A program made the position numbers and the translations under genes. This document shows, in pieces, positions 61,522 to 64,000 of a stretch of 64,000 nucleotides of DNA (positions are counted from its first letter, which is position 1; the number at the start of each line of letters is the position of its first letter). The DNA is taken from the NCBI GenBank assembly GCA_963783855.1, contig CAWAPE010000004.1, positions 124,001 to 188,000 of the forward strand. The letters are read 5' to 3'. The stretch comes from JAKAGZ01 sp963783855 (GTDB lineage Bacteria; Bacteroidota; Ignavibacteria; Ignavibacteriales; Ignavibacteriaceae). The notes below the pieces were generated by a model, which worked only from the letters and a program-made list of their open reading frames with translations, did no database searches and was not told where the DNA came from.

Positions 61522-61857
61522 TTTCCTTGCTGGACCATGTCCGCCTTAGATTCGCCAATTCCTGATTATTCAACATTCTTTTCCTGTGTAAAATGTTTAA
61601 CTTTTCCTCAAATATACCCGTTTTGGGCTAAGTTTTTATAAAAAAATCTTATTAAGTTAATAATTACAATATTTTATTTTTTCTGCCTAAGTAATAATAA
61701 AAATATTTCACAAAATCAGAAAATCGCTTCCACAGGGGGATGATTTCTTCAATTTTTATTTTTACCGTTTACAAGAATAAGGCAGAATTGAGATCTAAAT
61801 AAAATAGATTGATAAATTTAATGAATATTATAAACAAAACTACAATTAAACCAGAAT
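61522..61857. other. Intergenic region upstream of the kgd-like gene
   Basis: No gene. Divergent promoters for pdxH and the 2-oxoglutarate dehydrogenase gene are expected. TTGAGA at 61788-61793 with ATAAAT at 61812-61817 (18-bp spacer) is a weak sigma-70-like candidate. Otherwise AT-rich and featureless to me. Confidence 0.35.
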
Positions 61858-64000
61858 ATGAAACCCAGTGACTTAAGCAAAGAACAAAAAGAAGAACTTG
61901 AAAAATTTGGTGCTAATACATGGTTCGTTGAATATTTGCACAAACTTTACGAAGAAAATCCATCCGAAGTTCCTGAACAATGGAGAAGTTTTTTCACAGG
62001 AGAAAATTCAACTTCAAATAACGGGCATTCCGCTAAAGAAAATAATTCCTCAAATTTAGCATTACCTAAAAATATATCTATGCCGGAACCGTCTAAAGAA
62101 GACGAGGTTAAAGTTATTGCAGGAAGCTCTGCAAAAATTCTCGATAATATGACTGCGAGCCTTACAATCCCTACGGCAACTTCACAAAGAGTTGTACCCG
62201 TAAAACTTCTTGAAGAAAACAGAACTCTTATAAATAACCATTTGAAGAAAACAGCAAGCGGTAAAATTTCATTTACGCATATTATTAGCTGGGCAATACT
62301 AAAAGCAGTAAATAATTTTCCTGCAATAAATAATTCCTTTACAATTATTAACGGTAAGCCCCATCTTATTGAAAGAACAAATGTAAATCTGGGGCTTGCA
62401 ATTGATATTGAGAAAAAAGACGGCTCACATTCCCTGATAGTTCCTAATATAAAGAACGCTAATACGATGAACTTCAGAGAATTTTGGAAAAAATATGAGG
62501 ATCTGGTTCAGCGGACCAGGAAAGGCCTTATTGATCCTTCCGAATTTATGGGGACCTCAATTACACTAACAAATCCGGGTACACTCGGAACGGTTTCTTC
62601 CGTTGCAAGACTGATGATTGGGCAGGGTGCAATTATAGCAACCGGAGCCATTCAGTACCCTGCTGAATACCAGGCAATGTCCCAGGAAACCATATCTGCA
62701 CTTGGTATAAGCAAGGTAATGAATATCACGAGTACCTATGATCACAGGATAATTCAGGGAGCTGAATCGGGTTTATTCTTAAAAGAAGTTCACGAACTGC
62801 TTCTTGGCAAAGATAATTTCTACAATGAAATTTTCTCAGACCTTTCAATTCCTCTGAGACCTGTTGAGTGGATGACCGACTATCAGCCGGGCGCATTTGC
62901 ACACGGAAATTCAAATACAGAAGAAATTGAAAAACAGGCAAGAGTATTACAACTAATAAATCTTTATCGTGTGCGAGGGCATTTAATTGCCAATCTTGAT
63001 CCGCTCGGTACACAAACAACATATCATCCGGAGCTTGACCCGGCAACGTACAAATTTACTTTGTGGGATCTCGACAGAAAATTTATAACAGGTGGTTTTG
63101 CCGGAATGCAAACCGCCACACTCCGAGAAATACTTGAGAATCTTCAGAAGACTTATTGCAATAAAATCGGTGCGGAATATATGCATATTCAGAATCCGGT
63201 TGAAAAAGCGTGGCTGCAGAGTAAAATGGAACCGGTTAGAAATGCACCCGAATTTAACCTCGAAGTAAAAAAAGAAATTTTACATAAATTGATTATTGCA
63301 GAAAATTTTGAACACTTCATTCACAACAGGTTTATAGGGCATAAAAGATTTTCTCTTGAAGGTTCTGAAACTCTGATTCCCGTTTTGGATATGATATTAA
63401 ATCTTTCATCTTCCAAAGGAATTCTTGAAGTTGTTCTTGGAATGGCGCACCGTGGAAGATTAAACGTGCTTGCCAATATTATTGGTAAGTCATACGAATC
63501 AATATTCTCTGAATTTGAGGACATCAATGATCCTAATTCAATTGCCGGTTCGGGCGACGTTAAATATCACCTTGGTGCAACCGGGCAATACAAAACACGG
63601 AATGATAAAACAATTACTGTTTCCGTTGCTTCTAATCCAAGTCATCTTGAATGGGTTAATCCTGTTGTTGAGGGAATTGTAAGAGCAAAGCAAACCAGAT
63701 TAGGAGATAATAAAGAGCACAAAAAAACAATGCCGGTTCTCATCCATGGAGATGCTGCCTTTGCGGGACAGGGCGTTGTGGCTGAAACATTAAACCTCTC
63801 TCAGTTAAGTGGTTACAGAACAGGCGGAACTATTCACATTATTGTGAATAACCAGATCGGGTTTACTACTACACCTAAAGATGCCCGCTCATCAGTCTAT
63901 GCGAGTGATGTTGCTAAAATGATCCAGGCACCGATTTTCCATGTAAACGGAGAAGACCCCGAAGCAGCAATATGGGTTGCTCAACTTGCCTTTGAATATA
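61858..64000 (+). CDS. kgd: Kgd/OdhA-type multifunctional 2-oxoglutarate dehydrogenase E2-E1, 5' part
   Basis: 714 codons visible of a protein that is normally about 1,220-1,250. The N-terminal helix region (DLSKEQKEELEKFGANTWFV) is that of E1o. It is followed by an E2 succinyltransferase catalytic domain (about 90-335) with the TYDHRIIQGAESG active-site motif and no lipoyl domain. The E1 thiamine-diphosphate domain begins after about 360 (LINLYRVRGHLIANLDPLG, GMAHRGRLNVLANI, GDAAFAGQGVV). This E2-E1 fusion is the mycobacterial/corynebacterial Kgd/OdhA layout. The gene runs off the right edge. Confidence 0.93.
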   Translation, partial: MKPSDLSKEQKEELEKFGANTWFVEYLHKLYEENPSEVPEQWRSFFTGENSTSNNGHSAKENNSSNLALPKNISMPEPSKEDEVKVIAGSSAKILDNMTASLTIPTATSQRVVPVKLLEENRTLINNHLKKTASGKISFTHIISWAILKAVNNFPAINNSFTIINGKPHLIERTNVNLGLAIDIEKKDGSHSLIVPNIKNANTMNFREFWKKYEDLVQRTRKGLIDPSEFMGTSITLTNPGTLGTVSSVARLMIGQGAIIATGAIQYPAEYQAMSQETISALGISKVMNITSTYDHRIIQGAESGLFLKEVHELLLGKDNFYNEIFSDLSIPLRPVEWMTDYQPGAFAHGNSNTEEIEKQARVLQLINLYRVRGHLIANLDPLGTQTTYHPELDPATYKFTLWDLDRKFITGGFAGMQTATLREILENLQKTYCNKIGAEYMHIQNPVEKAWLQSKMEPVRNAPEFNLEVKKEILHKLIIAENFEHFIHNRFIGHKRFSLEGSETLIPVLDMILNLSSSKGILEVVLGMAHRGRLNVLANIIGKSYESIFSEFEDINDPNSIAGSGDVKYHLGATGQYKTRNDKTITVSVASNPSHLEWVNPVVEGIVRAKQTRLGDNKEHKKTMPVLIHGDAAFAGQGVVAETLNLSQLSGYRTGGTIHIIVNNQIGFTTTPKDARSSVYASDVAKMIQAPIFHVNGEDPEAAIWVAQLAFEY

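Noticed and set aside
1..64000. CRISPR array or known anti-phage defence system
   Set aside because: No regularly spaced direct repeats and no cas, restriction-modification or other defence genes recognised; the only related unit is the BrnT-like toxin-antitoxin pair.

Overview
The window is a 64 kb piece of a low-GC bacterial chromosome. It most probably comes from the Ignavibacteria or a close relative in the Bacteroidota/Chlorobiota group. The reasons are the PorV/PorQ-type outer-membrane proteins, an exported propeller protein with a type IX-style C-terminal domain, many lipoproteins and '-AQ' signal peptides, and an E2-E1 fused 2-oxoglutarate dehydrogenase. This placement is an inference from gene content. 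Most genes are ordinary housekeeping genes packed in short operons. There is one tRNA (Phe, GAA), no rRNA, no CRISPR array and no intact mobile element.

Layout. 1-3.5 kb: the end of a bacterioferritin gene, then a glycyl radical enzyme whose active-site residues match trans-4-hydroxy-L-proline dehydratase (HypD), with its radical-SAM activase. 3.6-12.6 kb: DEAD-box helicase, a double AP2-like DNA-binding protein, a decayed exported protein, an M3 peptidase lipoprotein, a membrane protein/HTH pair, an integrase remnant broken by a 7-bp duplication, and a frameshifted YIP1-like gene. 12.6-21.2 kb (minus strand): tRNA-Phe, a cDPGS-like GTPase, glmS, a UDP-glucuronate decarboxylase-like gene, ftsX, two lipoproteins, a methyltransferase, recR and ybaB. 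21.3-30.5 kb (plus strand): a PurC-like protein, psd-pssA, purS-purQ, two tatA genes, gatA, sucD with a lysine-rich tail, ndk, namZ-like and a lipoprotein. Two 121-bp two-hairpin elements lie here in opposite orientation. 30.6-44.3 kb (minus): nfeD, cupin, ribBA, yajC, tgt, a DCC thioredoxin-like protein, a CNNM/CorC protein, a DPPR synthase-like prenyltransferase, an isobutyryl-CoA-mutase-like large subunit, mutL, folA-thyA and glycerate kinase. 44.3-59.3 kb (minus): a long surface-polysaccharide and envelope cluster (GT9, Wzx-like flippase, GT4, FemAB-like, GT-C, two PorV-like barrels, T9SS-type propeller, lipoprotein, M50 protease, DUF1207-like, radical SAM, GT2, NodB deacetylase). 59.4-64 kb: an EamA transporter, a toxin-antitoxin pair, pdxH and the start of a Kgd-type multifunctional 2-oxoglutarate dehydrogenase.

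How the genes fit together. Central carbon metabolism is represented by sucD and the Kgd-type enzyme, anaerobic amino-acid use by HypD/HypE, and acyl-CoA rearrangement by the mutase. Envelope building is represented by glmS, the decarboxylase, psd/pssA, NamZ and the 44-59 kb cluster. Several genes start with TTG behind a good Shine-Dalgarno sequence, and one lipoprotein seems to start with ATT.

The best candidates for unusual biology are: the paired 121-bp elements, whose outer stems differ in sequence but are each perfectly self-complementary; the histone-like tail on SucD; the HypD system with an activase lacking auxiliary clusters; the Phe/Gln mutase; and the divergent PurC-like protein.
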